From Allodiplogaster sudhausi (lineage: Eukaryota > Nematoda > Chromadorea > Rhabditida > Diplogasteridae), in the NCBI GenBank assembly GCA_945643635.1, contig CALZFC010000001.1, positions 9,272,501 through 9,336,500 on the forward strand: a DNA stretch of 64,000 nt, written 5' to 3'. Positions 37,183-49,874 of the stretch are shown here, piece by piece. The notes under the pieces are model-generated. The model was not told the origin of the DNA, searched no databases, and saw only the letters and a program-made list of their open reading frames with translations. Made by a program: the position numbers and the translations under genes. Within the stretch, counting starts at the first letter, position 1; each line of letters starts with the position of its first letter.

Positions 37183-39735
37183 CTTCGACAGACGAGAAGG
37201 GCATCCCGATCGTCTCAGGCAACGACATCAACGTCAAGACACCCGAGGAGATCGGCACCGAGAATCTCGTCAAGTACAACGCGTACAAATCAGCCTTCCA
37301 GAAGTTCAATGTATGCACAACGATTTTTTCACTGCTTTCAAACGTATTGCATTGCCATCTTTACCTAATCTCAGGACTCGATTGACTTCACGACGGATAC
37401 ATGCGACGACTTCTATCAATACGCGTGTGGCCACTACTCGGGGAAGGAGAGCACCTTCTCCGACTTGGTCGACAACAGCAAACGTCGAATCGCACGCAAA
37501 CTGCATGATCCTGATTACGATGCAACTATTCAGGTCACCCAATTTTTATGTCGCAAAGACACAACGACGAAAAGCCTCACATACCGTCAGATTCTCTTTT
37601 CTACCCGCACTATTTAGATGCACTCTCACATGTAGGTTCAGCGTACACTACCCTTTAAAGATCTTGAGATAATGGAAAAAATCTTTAGATATGCCATGGA
37701 GATCCTTTAAATGCGAATTGTAATGAAGATGCTAACCAACTTATTTCAGACGAGCGAAGCGCTGAAGAAGCTGAAGACATTCTTCGGCCGCTGCATGGGC
37801 GAGCAGACGAATGCTACAAATAAGAACAACCACCTCGTTGCCTCTTTCGTCAAGAAGCTTAAGGAGATCCTTGGTGTCTTGCCAACTTTCCTCTCTGACA
37901 ACCAGATCCCTGAGACGATCGATGCAAAGAAACTCGCAAATGCTCTCCCCTATCTTAGCTTCGAGCATCGTCAATGGTGTCACTCATATTCTCGTTTAAT
38001 GTGGATCTTGTTGCTGTGTCTCTTCTTTGAGTATACGAAGAAAAATTGCTTTATAGGCACTGACACGCTGATAACTCCACGGGTAGAGACGAACTGGAAG
38101 GCGGCCGGCTACGAGTTATATGTCGACCAGAGTACACTTCACTTCCCAAACGTCTACTACCAGGAGAAACTATGGGGCACCATCGAGAGCACGTACCGCA
38201 TGGCGGAACTATTGCCTTCTTGAGAATTTACAGCTCAGCCGGCGGCGTTATCAAGAACGTCTTGGAGCGGTATGATTACTCAACTTGACTGGATGGACGA
38301 TAAGAGCAAGCAGGGTGCGCAGGATAAGATCACCAACGTTGGTACGCGCCATTTTTTCCTGTTCAATCTATCGGCTTTCTATTTATATTTCTCTTTATGT
38401 TAACTACTCAATGCCTCCATTCTCCACTCCCTTATTTCCAGTGAAGAATGTGGCCTTCCCGGACAAGTTGTACGACGTTGCTCAACTGGATGCCGAATAC
38501 GAGAAACTCGATATTGACATGAAGACGCCGTATTACGAGCTTGTCGCTCGTATCAACAAATTCAACATCGCGAAGCAATTCAAGCAACTGGCCATGAAAG
38601 AGGCGGACCGCCATGACTTCCTTCGCCAGGCCGGATTTGTCGGCGCATGGTATGTATAAGGTGAGGAAGAGCGGGGTGTGAAGGCACTGGATATCGATGG
38701 GGGAATCATGATTTTTGGGTGTACCTGAACATTTTGTATGTACATACATATTTTGCATCGAATTGTTTTAGCCGGAACTGAACTCGATCACTTTACCTGC
38801 TGGAATTCTGCATTCGCCCTTCTTTGACGCTCGCAACCCTGCAGCACTCAACTACGGTGACCGTTTTTTCGTCAATTTCCGGCTAGCTAATTTTGCAATA
38901 TTTTCAACAATTTGAAAATACTAAAAATGTGAATTAAAGGAGGCATGGGGACTGTGGCGGCACACGAGTTGACGCACGGCTTCGACAACGTGTGCATCCA
39001 GTGGAACGGGGTCGGCCTCCTCGACAGTTGGATGACTCCCGAAAGTGCCGCCAACTTCTCCTCCGTCGCTCAATGCGTCATTCATCGTGCGCGTTTCATT
39101 CTTGTCTTGTATCCGCCATTTGACTGCCTCCAATTCTTCCAGAGTACAGCAACTTCTGCCCACTGCATGAAAGCGAATCCATCCGGTGCATCAATGGAGT
39201 TCAGACACAAGAGGAGAACATCGCAGACAACGGAGGCGAGTAGTCTCCGCTCCCTTTTTTCCATTCAATTCTCTTCTCTTTCTCATCCCTCTCTGCCACG
39301 ATCACTCTCTCTAATTATCCCCATTGCCAGGTATCCAGCATGGCGCGCTTTCCAAGCCCATCGTGAGCTAAATGGTCCGGATCCACTCTTCGCAGACCAC
39401 GTCTTCTCCCAATTCAGCGAGGAGCAACTCTTCTTTCTTAACTTTGCGCAGGTTTCTAACAGTAAGAGAAATAAAGTGAGGAAAAGAAAGAAATAGCAGA
39501 GATCTAGAAGAGAAAACATGATATACCTAGTAATAATTCTTGCTAGGTGTGGTGCATGGCGCCCGTGACGAAGGACTACATAATCACGCGGATTCTGATT
39601 GATCCCCACGTCTTCGGCTTCTACCGCGTGCTCGGTTCTCTGCAGAACTTCCTCGCCTTCAACTGTCCGCTTGGCTCAAAGTATGGTCCCGCTGACCACT
39701 GCAAAGTCTGGGTGCCCTTCGTCATGGCCAAGTAA
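37183..39735 (+). pseudogene. M13 (neprilysin-like) peptidase 2, internally deleted
   Basis: N-terminal part is good: exons 37183-37310, 37374-about 37535 (CDDFYQYACGHYSGKES) and 37748-about 37970 (KKLKTFFGRCMGEQTN) join in frame. A further piece at 38066-38223 reads NWKAAGYELYVDQ. Around 38210-38290 the reading changes frame twice, and about 200 residues of the usual domain between GGVIKNVLE and LDWMDDKSKQGAQDK are missing. The C-terminal half is well kept: 38442-38652, 38773-38858 (SITLPAGILHSPFFD), 38940-about 39090 (HELTH at 38963-38977), about 39143-39237 (NIADNGG), about 39331-39451 (EEQLFFLNFAQ) and 39547-39735 (DHCKVW). No signal or membrane segment is seen upstream. Active-site residues survive although the fold should not. 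Confidence 0.8.
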
Positions 39736-39989
39736 AATGGCGATTTCGATCAAATTCTTCCTTATATCCATACAGTTCTGAAGCATTGCCATTATGTGAA
39801 TTGAGTGATGTCTTTATGTGATTCATGTAGACTTTCTTATTGTTGCAACTTTTATGAGTCAAGTTGATGCCAGCAGTTAAGGCTGACTTAAATGTAGGGA
39901 ATGCTGATTCAAAAGTACATACTTCACAATTTTAAATGTTTGTTTTCTCACTCTATATTTCAATGTTTCGACAAACTCATGGATTCATT

Positions 39990-40390
39990 CTGTGGACGTG
40001 TGCGTTCCTTACAAACATCGAGAATGCTTTCAAATAAAAAAGTCGAAAGTAACTTTTCAGTGCATATATTTATGCACAATACACAGGACTGCTTATTCGA
40101 GGTCTTGCTTTCTAATTTTAACCCGTCCAAAGTCACCGTGGTACACGTCGGATCTGAAAGGAAGCTAAATGAGTGATGCAATTCAGATGGTAAGGCTGAA
40201 TTTCCTTGAATATTTCTATTGAATTCACTAGCGGCTCTTTTGAGCGCTTTCTTTCAGCAAGCGAGCGAATATATCATGAGGACTTTAAGTGGGGATGGAT
40301 ACAACTGCTCTACAGATTTAGTTTTAAAAAGAACTACGCATGTTAAACAAGCTATTTGGGGAATAACTTACTAAACTCCTTACAGTTTGA
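39990..40390. repeat. Duplicated flank shared with 22.09-24.03 kb
   Basis: Matches 22087-22208 and 23815-24035 (GAGGTCTTGCTTTC and CCAAAGTCACCGT blocks, then GGGGAATAA), with the hAT element absent here. Intergenic, between M13 gene 2 and the potassium channel. Confidence 0.75.
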
Positions 40391-40490
40391 GAAGCAAGCG
40401 AAATTTGATAAATTCGGTCCCCTTCTCATTCATGGGCTCCCTCGCCCCAACCGCTTTATATAAGGACCGTTTCTCTCTCTCAAATATTAA

Positions 40491-43400
40491 CTAATCTCTG
40501 ACCTGGCACTCATGAGCTGCGCGACCGAGTGGATGGTGAAGTTGTTGAGAAGCTCTTTCGGCGGCGGTGTCCGCTCGGGGTCGTCTCTGTCTCTGATGGC
40601 TTCGGTTGCTGAGACGGAACGAATGCGACGCGGCACGGTTGGCGCAGACGTCTTTATTGAAGAGAAGAATATGATAGAAATGTTTTTTTATTATAATCGA
40701 CAGAGAAGATCAGGCTAATTATCACTCTTTTAGTGCACATCGATATACATATGCCTATAAATTATTCAGTTTTTGTCACTCTTGTCAACAGACTTGCTCA
40801 TTAGCGGTCGTCCTCTCATCTTCGACCTGTTTCTCCTCTTTCTTGCTGCCGAGCACTTCCTCAGCGATCGCGAACATGCCCACGAGGCCATTCTCGAGTG
40901 CAATGTACGTGCAGCGGTTGACGACGCGCATGATGGGCAGGCCAAAGTAGATGACGGCCAGGATGACCAGCGAGAACTGTTTTCGCAGTGAATTTTCCAT
41001 TAAATTTATCTTATTTATATGTTCAAATTAATTTGTTTACCGGAACATTAGCCGGCATGACGTCGCCGAGGCCGATGGTGGCGAGCGAGAGATACATGAA
41101 GTAGAAGGCGGAAAAGAGATCTAGTGACGCCTCGCCCCAGAACGAGTCGTACAAGAGCACTACCGACGCCGCCGCCAAGATGTAGCCGGCCGCGCAGAGG
41201 GTGCACACCTTTTTAGTATTATAACATATTTTTTTGCATATATAAGATTAAGGGAGCCAAAAAGACAAGCCTAAATTCGTACTCTTTTGCCTGACACAAG
41301 AGCGAGAAAGCATGTGATTTTGAGAGACGCGACTAAAATAGTCATGCAATTTGAGAAAAAATGCACTGTTGATTTTCGTGATCCTTTAACGTCATTCTGC
41401 TGACTGGTAAGAATGTTCATTCAGCTTCTGGCTTGAATTAGTTGACACGAAGGTGATGAATAGAAGGGCAATAATTTTAAGCATTTTCAGACACCATGCA
41501 TACCCATTAAATAAATAAAACTACCTTGATTGGCAGCCGAATCACATCCGCCTCACGTGTTGCGATTCCGCGAGCCTCACTGGCAAGAATGTGCACAAGT
41601 AGATCACAATCAGCAATAATAAGCAACTAATCTTAATGAAATGCATTCTGATATAATATTAGTGTGCCTACCGTATCTTGAAGAGAATGCGCGCGTACGC
41701 CTTGGTGACATAGACGAGCACGGCCTGCCCAATGGTGCGAGTGATGACGATGGTGAGAGGGACGGTTAGAGTGGCGTAGATGATGGTGAGAAGACGAGTG
41801 AAGTCCGTCGTAGGCCAGATCGAGCCTGGGATATCAAGGGAACTGTACTGGCAGCACAAAACACCAAGGCAGATAAGCGGAGTGTTTGATTGGAGTGAAG
41901 GCGAACCGTATCCGATGCTCGTGAAGACGGTGCCTGCATAGAAGACTGCGTGTGGGTATGTCCACAGACGGTTGTGCTCGCCTTCTGCCTTGAAGAAGAT
42001 CGAGTTCTTGTACTTCCCGTCCAGCTGCATCAGCTCGATGTAGGCTGCCTGAAAACACACGTATGTAGGAGACAACTTTCTGTCAATTTTAAAAGATTAT
42101 ACCTCAAACGGGTATTAGAGACAGATATGTATATGCATATATGTTACACCGAGATATATGTATGTATGTACATACATATATCAATAAAAAAAAGATACAT
42201 GTATAGTTACTTAGCCTGCATGAAAATAACTTGTATGAAAAAATAAGAATTCATCTTAACTAATTGTAAGCATCAAGAATAGTAGGTATACCATACATGT
42301 ATGCATCTTGTCCTTGTGATAATAAGACAAGGTTATGCTAATTTTTACCTTCAAAAGCTTATCGACCGCCTCCGGGTCACCACCTTGTCGGGTGAGATTC
42401 TTGAGTTGACGCGTGAAATCATGAATACGGTGCTCCATTGTCGCCTTCATTTTGGCCAGTTCCTGAGGATATGAATGTCTGTCAACAACCTCGATTTTTT
42501 TTATGTTCACAAGTCAAATGCTACTCGTATCCTAGAGAGAGTGGATCATTCATGCAAACGACGGAGAGTAAGAAAAAATCTACTTGGAGTTCTTGCTCTC
42601 TCCCAACATTGCTGGTAGTACTTCTTTAACTGCACCAATCCAAGTATCTCGCTAACCTCCAACTCTGCTGGCCTTTCCAGAAAGTAGAAAACAGCTCCGC
42701 CTAGTGTTGCATACGCAATAGCTACTGCTCTGCAAGTGTTGAGAGAGAGAGAGAGTAATGGGAGAAGGATCGGGAGAGTGGGAGAGAGATATAGATAAAG
42801 AGAGAATGAAAAAGAGAGAAAGTGAGTGTAGGTAGAGAGGGAGAGTGAGAAAGTGAAGAAAGAAGAAAGAGGCAAGAATGAATTAAAATATAACTTTAAA
42901 AAACTTTTTAAAAAGTATTTACTTACAGAAAAATGGTGTGTCTGAGCGTTGTGCGCCGCTTTGTTACCAACTGGTAGAAGAAGGAGCTCATGAATTCTGA
43001 GAAGAATAAAATTATTTTAGATTTATTATTTCTTTCTCTTGCTGTGCAAGAAATAGATATGTATGCAAGATAATTTTTTTCCAATTCTGTAGTCATTTAC
43101 TCTTTACATCTCCCTCTTCCGCATCTGTTGCTCTCATGCTTTCTAGACGAACTGAATGAATGAGGCTTTGCCGGAATGCTCGGCTCTCCTGCCTCACGAT
43201 GACTGTGCACTGTAGTCGATGTATTCTGCATGAAATGCATTTTATAATCTAAAGAAGAGTCCCGGAGTATTCATTTTACTTTTGGATAACAAAGAAAGAC
43301 ATAAAATTTCAAGTTAAACAAGACAAACCCGACGCTGTACCGGAATTCGCTTTCGCGTCGAATTTGTGTATAATTCATTTAGAGCAGGCTCGACCGGGTC

Positions 43401-43589
43401 AAGGCTTATCTTAAGGAAATAAAAATAAAATACTAAATGTTTGCACTAACCTTTGATTAATATATATTAATATATTTTATTTACCTGGGGTACTTGTGAG
43501 TTTTGCCTCTTTGGCCGTGCGTCATTCGGCGATGGAGGAGGTGGCGGAGGATTCTTTTGTTCGAGTTTGTGGGACGCACTCGCTGTCAT
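40491..43589 (-). CDS. Two-pore-domain potassium channel, TWK type
   Basis: Background K+ channel of the plasma membrane; two pore loops per subunit, dimer-forming. Minus-strand exons: 43485-43589 (starts MTASASHKLEQKN, Pro-rich cytosolic N-terminus), about 43410-43330, about 43228-43105, about 42998-42935, 42735-about 42590 (TM1, GGAVFYFLE), about 42470-42347, about 42055-41911 (pore 1 TSIGYG, split by an 84-nt intron), about 41828-41672 (SIWPTTDFTRLLTIIYA, TM2), about 41590-41525, 41210-41043 (pore 2 ATIGLGD) and 40990-about 40793 (TM4), then about 40665-40491 (tail RRIRSVSATEAIRDRD). TEQ|TSAPT-type joining at the last intron keeps frame. Both selectivity filters are intact. The charged loop HDFTRQLKNLTRQGG has an N-glycosylation-like NLT in the extracellular cap region. 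Confidence 0.9.
41248..41389. mobile_element. MITE family A, copy 3
   Basis: About 142 bp related to 5582-5720 and 9859-9990 (GGGAGCCAAAAA near one end, GATCCTTTAA at the other, GAGAGACGCGACT core). Inside a TWK intron. Confidence 0.7.
42738..42878 (-). repeat. GA tract (CT on the gene strand) before a TWK exon
   Basis: Imperfect GA repeat that reads as CT on the coding strand. It ends close to the acceptor of the TM1 exon and acts as an enlarged polypyrimidine tract. Confidence 0.8.
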
Positions 43590-44616
43590 CCTTCACTTCT
43601 GAACGAACAAAATATATTTAAACAAAATGTAATAGTAACAAAAAAGAGTCATTTATTGCTAAAGAAAATGAACAAGCGTTGCCTTGCCTCATACATGCAA
43701 TAAGACGCTTTAGCCATTGGCCAGTAGCAAGTCCGCCTTTTCTGATTTTTCAACTTCATGCGTCACCTCAGTTAGGGCCGTGCAGCTTTGATCTCTGTAA
43801 CGTTCAGTCTTGAAGTTCGATGGCCCGAGTGAATCTTAGTGCTACAGTGTCGTGTACAGTAGACAACCCAGTTTTGTTTTCACATAGAAGAAAAGTTCAA
43901 GATAGAGAGGCGAGAGGAAGTGTTAAAGAATGTAGGAGAGTCGCGAAGACTGAGTGAGACAAAGCGGAAAGGTAATTAATTGTTGCAGAGAATTGGGGGT
44001 TCGCTCTCTTGCTCTATGGCCGCGAACGAAGCACAACGACCACTTGCGACATCACACAACTGAAGAGATTTTTTGCTGAGTTCACGAAAAGAGAGAGGAA
44101 GAGGTAGAGAAAAAGAAAGTGAAACGAGAATTGGAGAGAGAAGAAGAGAACGAGCAAAAGTTAATGGTGCTGTGCAAGACAGATTGATGAAAGTTATATA
44201 AAGAATGGCGGAGAGAAGAAAATGTTATCATCATGAATGACCGATTCAAGTATCTATCCCGTGTGATTCATCACAAACTCCTCGAAGAGTTTCATCCGAA
44301 AAGAAAACAAATAGCATCATATACCATAAGCTATTGTGAATGCCTATTAGAGTAGAATTAAAATTAGGATTCTTTAGAACATGTTGCAATGGATGAGAAT
44401 TAGAGCATTAATGTAAGAATTTATTTATTATGTGAGTTAAATTACATATCGATATGTGATATTTTTTTAAGAAATACTCACAGTGAATAGGAAGTAAATA
44501 AACGTGTATGCATGAGGAACTGAAGGTAGTCTCTATGCATTTATGTACATATTGCGTTGACAAAAGACCCATTACGTATTCAAATAACTTGAAAATACAT
44601 CTCAGAGTAGGTGTTA
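43590..44616. other. Spacer between the diverging 5' end of TWK and 3' end of P450
   Basis: Purine-rich stretch at about 43.88-44.17 kb, otherwise no gene, tRNA or repeat recognised. Likely includes the TWK promoter. Confidence 0.5.
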
Positions 44617-47600
44617 TTACTCAAGGGTTCTGTCGATTACGCGCAGAAAGAGGCGATTATTCAATGGCAGCTGAACGACGCTCGTCACCGTCGTGAAGAG
44701 TTTCGGCTCAAATGTGTTATTACTTTCTTTTATTTATTAATATTTTGTTACGTATTAATCATGGCTTTTTAAAAGTAATATCACTTGTTTAATAGAAAAT
44801 GAGAAAATATTTTAGGATTCTTTGAAACAATTAGCCAACAAAGCCAAAAAAACAAGGGTACAAAGGATGCTCACATTCGCCGGATCGACTTGGAAGCGGA
44901 AGTGACGAAGAAGACCGGCGAGCACCGTCTTGAACTCCATTTCAGCGAAGCGGGCGCCAACGCAGTTTCTTGGCCCGATGCCAAAGGGCAAGAAAGTGCA
45001 CGAGGACGATGACGTCAACGACTTGGCCGAGTCGCCGAGGAAGCTGAAGTCGATTATTGATTGAAAATGGATTAGTTCTTTCCGATATCACTTTCGTCGT
45101 TTTTTAAAATTACCTCTTAAACAAATAAGGTCGCTGGGATTGTATCAAGCTATCATCCATAATATTTAGTGATGTAATAAATAATCTTTGGTCCTATTAA
45201 ATGGCGTAAAAATGATTCTTTCATCATAATTACTTGTGTTATAAATAATTCCTTCATCGTTTCGAATTTGACTACCGTTCGGGCGTGAACTTCTCAGCGT
45301 CGGGAAAATTGGCCTCGTCGAGATGCACAGCCGGCAGTGGCACCGTGACATTCACACCGACCGGGACGGTGAAGGCTCCGAGGGTCGTGGACGAGGTGCA
45401 GCTGCGGGAAGTGAAAGAGACGACCGGAGAACGGATACGCAACACCTCCCAGAAGACGGCGGTCTGGGCGGGAAGTTTAAAATACTTAGATAAAAATGAT
45501 TGATTTCGTTCATTATTTAGAGCATGGTTTTTAAAGAATGAAGATTCATAAACAGATAAAATACTTTATAACTGTGCAAGTAAAAAAAATATTTTAATGA
45601 AATTACATGTTTAAAAAAAAATAATTTTTACGATTGTCTTGAAAGAATTCTTCAAGTTTATGATACCATGTAAGGCATCTTCATGACCCGATCATAGTCG
45701 ATGACGTCATCATTTCCAAATGTTTCAATGACTTCTTCGTAAAGGCGTTCCTCAACAAAGAACGGATTTCACTAATCATTAGAAATAAATACTTCAAGGC
45801 GTTCGTGTCCCGGGTAGTATAGTGGTTAGTATCCGCGTCTGTCACATGCGAGACCCGGGTTCAATTCCCGGCCCGGGAGAAATTTTTGATTTTTACAATT
45901 CACATTAATAATTCTGTTTTTATTTTCAACTTTAACTTTTTTGCTTTTATTTGAGAAAATAAAAGTTGTTAAAAAATATATTACTTGCGCCTCCGAATTC
46001 TTCGCCAGATAGAAGGATGCATAGGCAAGCGCCGTCGAAGTCGTCTCGTAGCCAGCGAGCAGAAGCGCATAGCAATTCGACACGATGACGTCATGATGCA
46101 GTGGGGGATCCTTTGATGGGTGAAGATATTTTATTTAAATATAAATACAAATATTTTATCCCAGAACCCAGCAAGCTTTTCAAACTCCGTTCTGTTCGCG
46201 CTTCTCATTTTCGTCAAGGATGAGGTCGATAATGTCGGGGATGCTTCTTTCCTGCAAAGGAAACAAGGCTTCACAACATTTTCTCAATCTAACCAGATAG
46301 CTTTGCACACCTTGCCAGTGGAGCGTTCCTTGACGCGTTCGTGGATGATGAGAGAGAGGTCATCGACGATCTCTCGCTCCGGCCGGCCAAAGCTCGAGAA
46401 GCGCCGGAAGACGCCGAGGGCAGGGAGCATTACTGTATGAGAATGAGATTAAGTAGTATGGAGACATGAATGATGATAGCTAAAATATCATTGTCAGGTA
46501 GTTCATGCCGTGTTCATATACGTGACAATTTTACAAGAAAATTTCAAGTTATCAAATTTTTCTAAATAAAAATAAATCAATAATTAAACAAACAAAAAAT
46601 CATTAGCTAACAACAAGCGCGCAGCAGCCAAGACTGGACGCCCATGGCGGCAAAAAAGCGACGGGCGCGCGTGTAGAAGGGATTCGTGCGGTCGGCAACA
46701 CAGGAAATCCCGTCGAGACCGAGCGCGCATCGACCAATCATGTCAAGGGTGATCGCTTGCAGCTCGCTAAGATGGACTACGGTAGAGAGCACCATGAGAC
46801 AAACGGTAAGAAAAGGGCTTAAATGAATGAAATATTAGGATTTAATAGCTGTGAACATAATTGAGCAATGAAACGTAAGAATGTACTAACAACAATGACA
46901 ATGAGAAGAATATTCAATTTCATTTTGAAAAAAGTAAGGAAAGGACTGGATAGGAAACGGAGCAAAAAGATAAGAAGAACATTTGCATTGTATGCACTTT
47001 CTTGCTTGAAAGAATCTACCGCAATGCCAATTCTTATTTCCGAATTCCGTATTACGAAGAGACAAATTGATGGAACTCGTAATTTGGCTTTCCTATACAA
47101 AACTCTTTCGTGCCATTGTCTTCAGTCTAGTGTTCTTCCACAAAATACCCGTAAATATCCATGGAGCCGCTGTTCACCTTCGCCTTCTCACGAATACAAT
47201 CAACGAGGTTCTTGATGTGGTCGTGGAAGAGCAAGTGCATCTGAGGGAAATGAATAAAACTTTTTTCTGGGTACTAATCCTTAGCTAATTTTTTTTGCAA
47301 ACTCATTGAGTTAGACTTGAACTTAAAAGAATAAATGTGTTTAAAAATTTTATTTATAAGATCTAGTTGTAAGGAACGGAATAAAAAGTAAAAAAAAAAA
47401 ACACCTTTTTCATCTTGCCCGAAGTGAAAATGGCCGAGACGACGGTGCGAATCTCCTTCCAATTGGCGCCGTGAGGGGCGTCGCGTTGGCCGACAGCAAG
47501 GAGACCCTCGCACAGCGGATACATCATGTTCACAGAAATCCACTAAAAGGACCAGGATAGTAAGCCCCATTTGTTTTTATCCGGAACTTATTGTTAATTA

Positions 47601-48407
47601 TAAAAATCCTTTATATTTAATTCTATGTATTTCCAAAACTTTGTTTTTGTGTCCTTCTTAATTACACGCTTTCTAGCTTTCAATTACGGAGAAAGAGGCT
47701 GAATAATGATTTTGTATAAACAAAATATTTAATTGTAAGTAGATTTAAAAAAACAAACTTACTCGTCGATCGACAAAGCAGCTAAACTTGGTAATAAAGA
47801 GCGCTCTAATAAGCGACAAGTCAGTCGTCACCATCTCGAGCGTCGCACCCGTGTACAGCCTGATCACATGCTTTTTTATCGCATTTCAAAATTATTAGAA
47901 TATTACTATGCCGGACTATTTTTAATATTTTTATGATTACAAATGGCAGATTTGAAAATGCCAGAGCAAATAAATAACGATAATGTACAATCGTCGCACC
48001 CAAAAGTTTTGCCGAACTTCTCCACGAGAAATAGCGAAAGACGTGAGGTTGATTCAACTCCATTCTTAAGATCGATGTAATTTTTTTTAATGTTATCACT
48101 AAAAAATGATACCTCTTGAATGTATTTGTAAATGATCGGGAGATTGCCAAATATAAAGTTTGGCGGCGGACCGGGAAGGCCCATCTTCTCACGAATTTGG
48201 AACAGTTTCTTGCGCCGTCTAAAGAGACGTTAGTTAGAAGGAATTCGGTAGAAATCGGCTTAGAATTTACATGAACAGGTCTTATTTTTCTTTGTTAATT
48301 GACTATTTTTAAGATTAGAAAAGAAGAGAAAGGGTGATAGAAACTGACAGAATCTCGTTAATAACGACTGCTACGGCAAAGACTAGAGCAAGCAATACGA
48401 ACAGCAT
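44617..48407 (-). CDS. Cytochrome P450, full length, clan-3-like
   Basis: Haem monooxygenase anchored in the ER membrane. Minus-strand exons: 48407-48344 (anchor MLFVLLALVFAVAVVI), about 48220-48119 (Pro hinge GLPGPPPNF), about 48060-47980 (FGKTFG), about 47862-47762, about 47545-47405 (NWKEIRTVVS, the WxxxR motif), about 47240-47150, about 46770-46610 (LDMIGRCALG), 46437-46310, 46260-46170, about 46110-45986 (I-helix AGYETTST), about 45757-45668, about 45478-45288 (EVLR, the ExxR motif), about 45050-44869 (haem loop FGIGPRNCVG) and 44706-44617 (ends VIDRTLE, stop). All hallmark motifs are present and in order. Similarity looks closest to nematode CYP13/CYP25-type enzymes, by recollection. 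A tRNA-Asp gene sits in the intron at about 45.8 kb. Confidence 0.93.
45808..45879 (+). tRNA. tRNA-Asp (GTC)
   Basis: 72-nt cloverleaf: acceptor TCCCGGG pairs CCCGGGA, anticodon loop CTGTCAC gives GTC, T-arm GGGTTCAATTCCC. A-box-like TAGTATAGTGG and B-box GGTTCAATTCC are intact. Lies in a P450 intron on the opposite strand to the host gene. Confidence 0.95.
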
Positions 48408-48409
48408 TT

Positions 48410-49385
48410 TTTCCAGGGAGAAGATATCTGAAAAGGAGTTGAAGAAGAATTGAATATTTCACGAAACAAAACAGTAAACATAGAGCAACACCTAACGAAA
48501 ATACCTAATCATTAGTGAAAAAACAAGGGAACATGCATATGAGCCCTAGCATAACCATGGTCATTATGTGGAACCTTGTTATCCATATCAAGTCCAACCC
48601 ATGTGCATAATTCTGTCGCAACACTTAAAAAAACGGCTCCAATTTTTAAAAGAAAAAATGAGCATGAAAACGTGCCACTGGTCGGGAAGCATTTTCATTG
48701 ACTCTACTCTCTCTCATCCTTCTTTTGCTTTCTTTCTTCTTCCTCGTGCCTCTCAAAGCCCGCTCGCATTCTCTGCTCTCTTCCCTCTTCATGTTCTCTT
48801 GTGCCCATTCATTTCCACTTTGGCGCTCTGCCGTGTATTGGAGTGTGATTATGTAGTCTTGGTTGTGCTCTCTTTCTGCTCGTCTCTCTTCTTCACTTGT
48901 CTCTTTTTCTTCCTGTCTCTCCACTTCCCTTGTCTTTCCTTCCTTCCTGCCGGGTCACTGCCGGTGAGCAGACATCAGCGGGTGTCCTGCAATGTGCGAG
49001 TGTGCTTTGAACGCTCAATGATCAGGATGCCACTAACAACAAGTAGAGCGCTGGGCAGCGATGCCAATCTTTCACGGTTATCAACATACATATGTATATA
49101 TGCACTTGTACATAATATGTGTACATACTACTTGTACAAAGATGACATTCAGAATAAACTTTAAAAGCTATTGAGAGACTATGATATTTTCATCTGATCT
49201 TTTGGGTCTTTTCGCTACAAACTGTTCTCTTGTTGACTGCCGGCGTTGCAAATGCACTGATAAGCGAGCAGAAGTCATAGCAATAATGGCGTGCTGAAAG
49301 CATAAAACACGACTTTGAGAGGCTTGGAGCAGCATTATTCACTAGCTTTTCTAAAACTCATTAACACAAACAACGGTAGCGAAAA
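48410..49385. other. Spacer with pyrimidine-rich stretch
   Basis: A 198-residue frame at 48568-49164 (+) is dominated by TCTTTC-type low complexity and has no domain; I do not call it. Nothing else recognised. Confidence 0.5.
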
Positions 49386-49706
49386 TCAGCAAGCTAAAAT
49401 GAGTATAAAAGAGAAAAGGAAGAAGAGATTGAACAATGAGGAAGTGCGTAAATGAGACAGAAAGAAGGTCAAGATCCATACCCAAAGATACTGACAATAC
49501 GCGAGAGAACAAGTGGTGAAGACCACGTAAGAAGCGGATGCTGCCATGAGATATAGGGATGAGAGGATTAGAGAGAAGAAGAGCATAACGTAAAGAGAGA
49601 ACTCAAGTCCTCCTTGCAAAGAGAGATGTTGTGTGTGGACAGTAGCACAGAGATCTATGGCGGAGATAAGCAGGAGGACAAAACAAAGGGGGGAGGAGGT
49701 GGACAT
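49386..49706 (-). CDS. Small hydrophobic membrane protein, unknown
   Basis: Uninterrupted 106-residue frame. A signal-like start (MSTSSPLCFVLLLISAI) is followed by two or three further hydrophobic segments (LYVMLFFSLILSSLYLMA, YLWVWILTFFLS, LFFLFSFILILAC). No family recognised. It may be one exon of a larger gene. Head-to-head with the methyltransferase that starts at 49875 on the other strand. Confidence 0.4.
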   Translation of the reverse strand: MSTSSPLCFVLLLISAIDLCATVHTQHLSLQGGLEFSLYVMLFFSLILSSLYLMAASASYVVFTTCSLAYCQYLWVWILTFFLSHLRTSSLFNLFFLFSFILILAC

Positions 49707-49874
49707 CCTGGGAAAGAGGTAAGCAAACAGATTTTGCGTCTAAATAGCATTTCTCTCAGACCCATCCAGTGATTCTTCGTATTCACTTCAAAATGTTTTC
49801 TTCCTTTTTGTAGCCTTTCAACCCGCAAATCGCCATATCGTTTAGTGTGGTAGATCTGAAATATTGCAGATCGA

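Noticed and set aside
48568..49164. 198-residue frame
   Set aside because: Low-complexity pyrimidine-rich sequence without domain or codon support.
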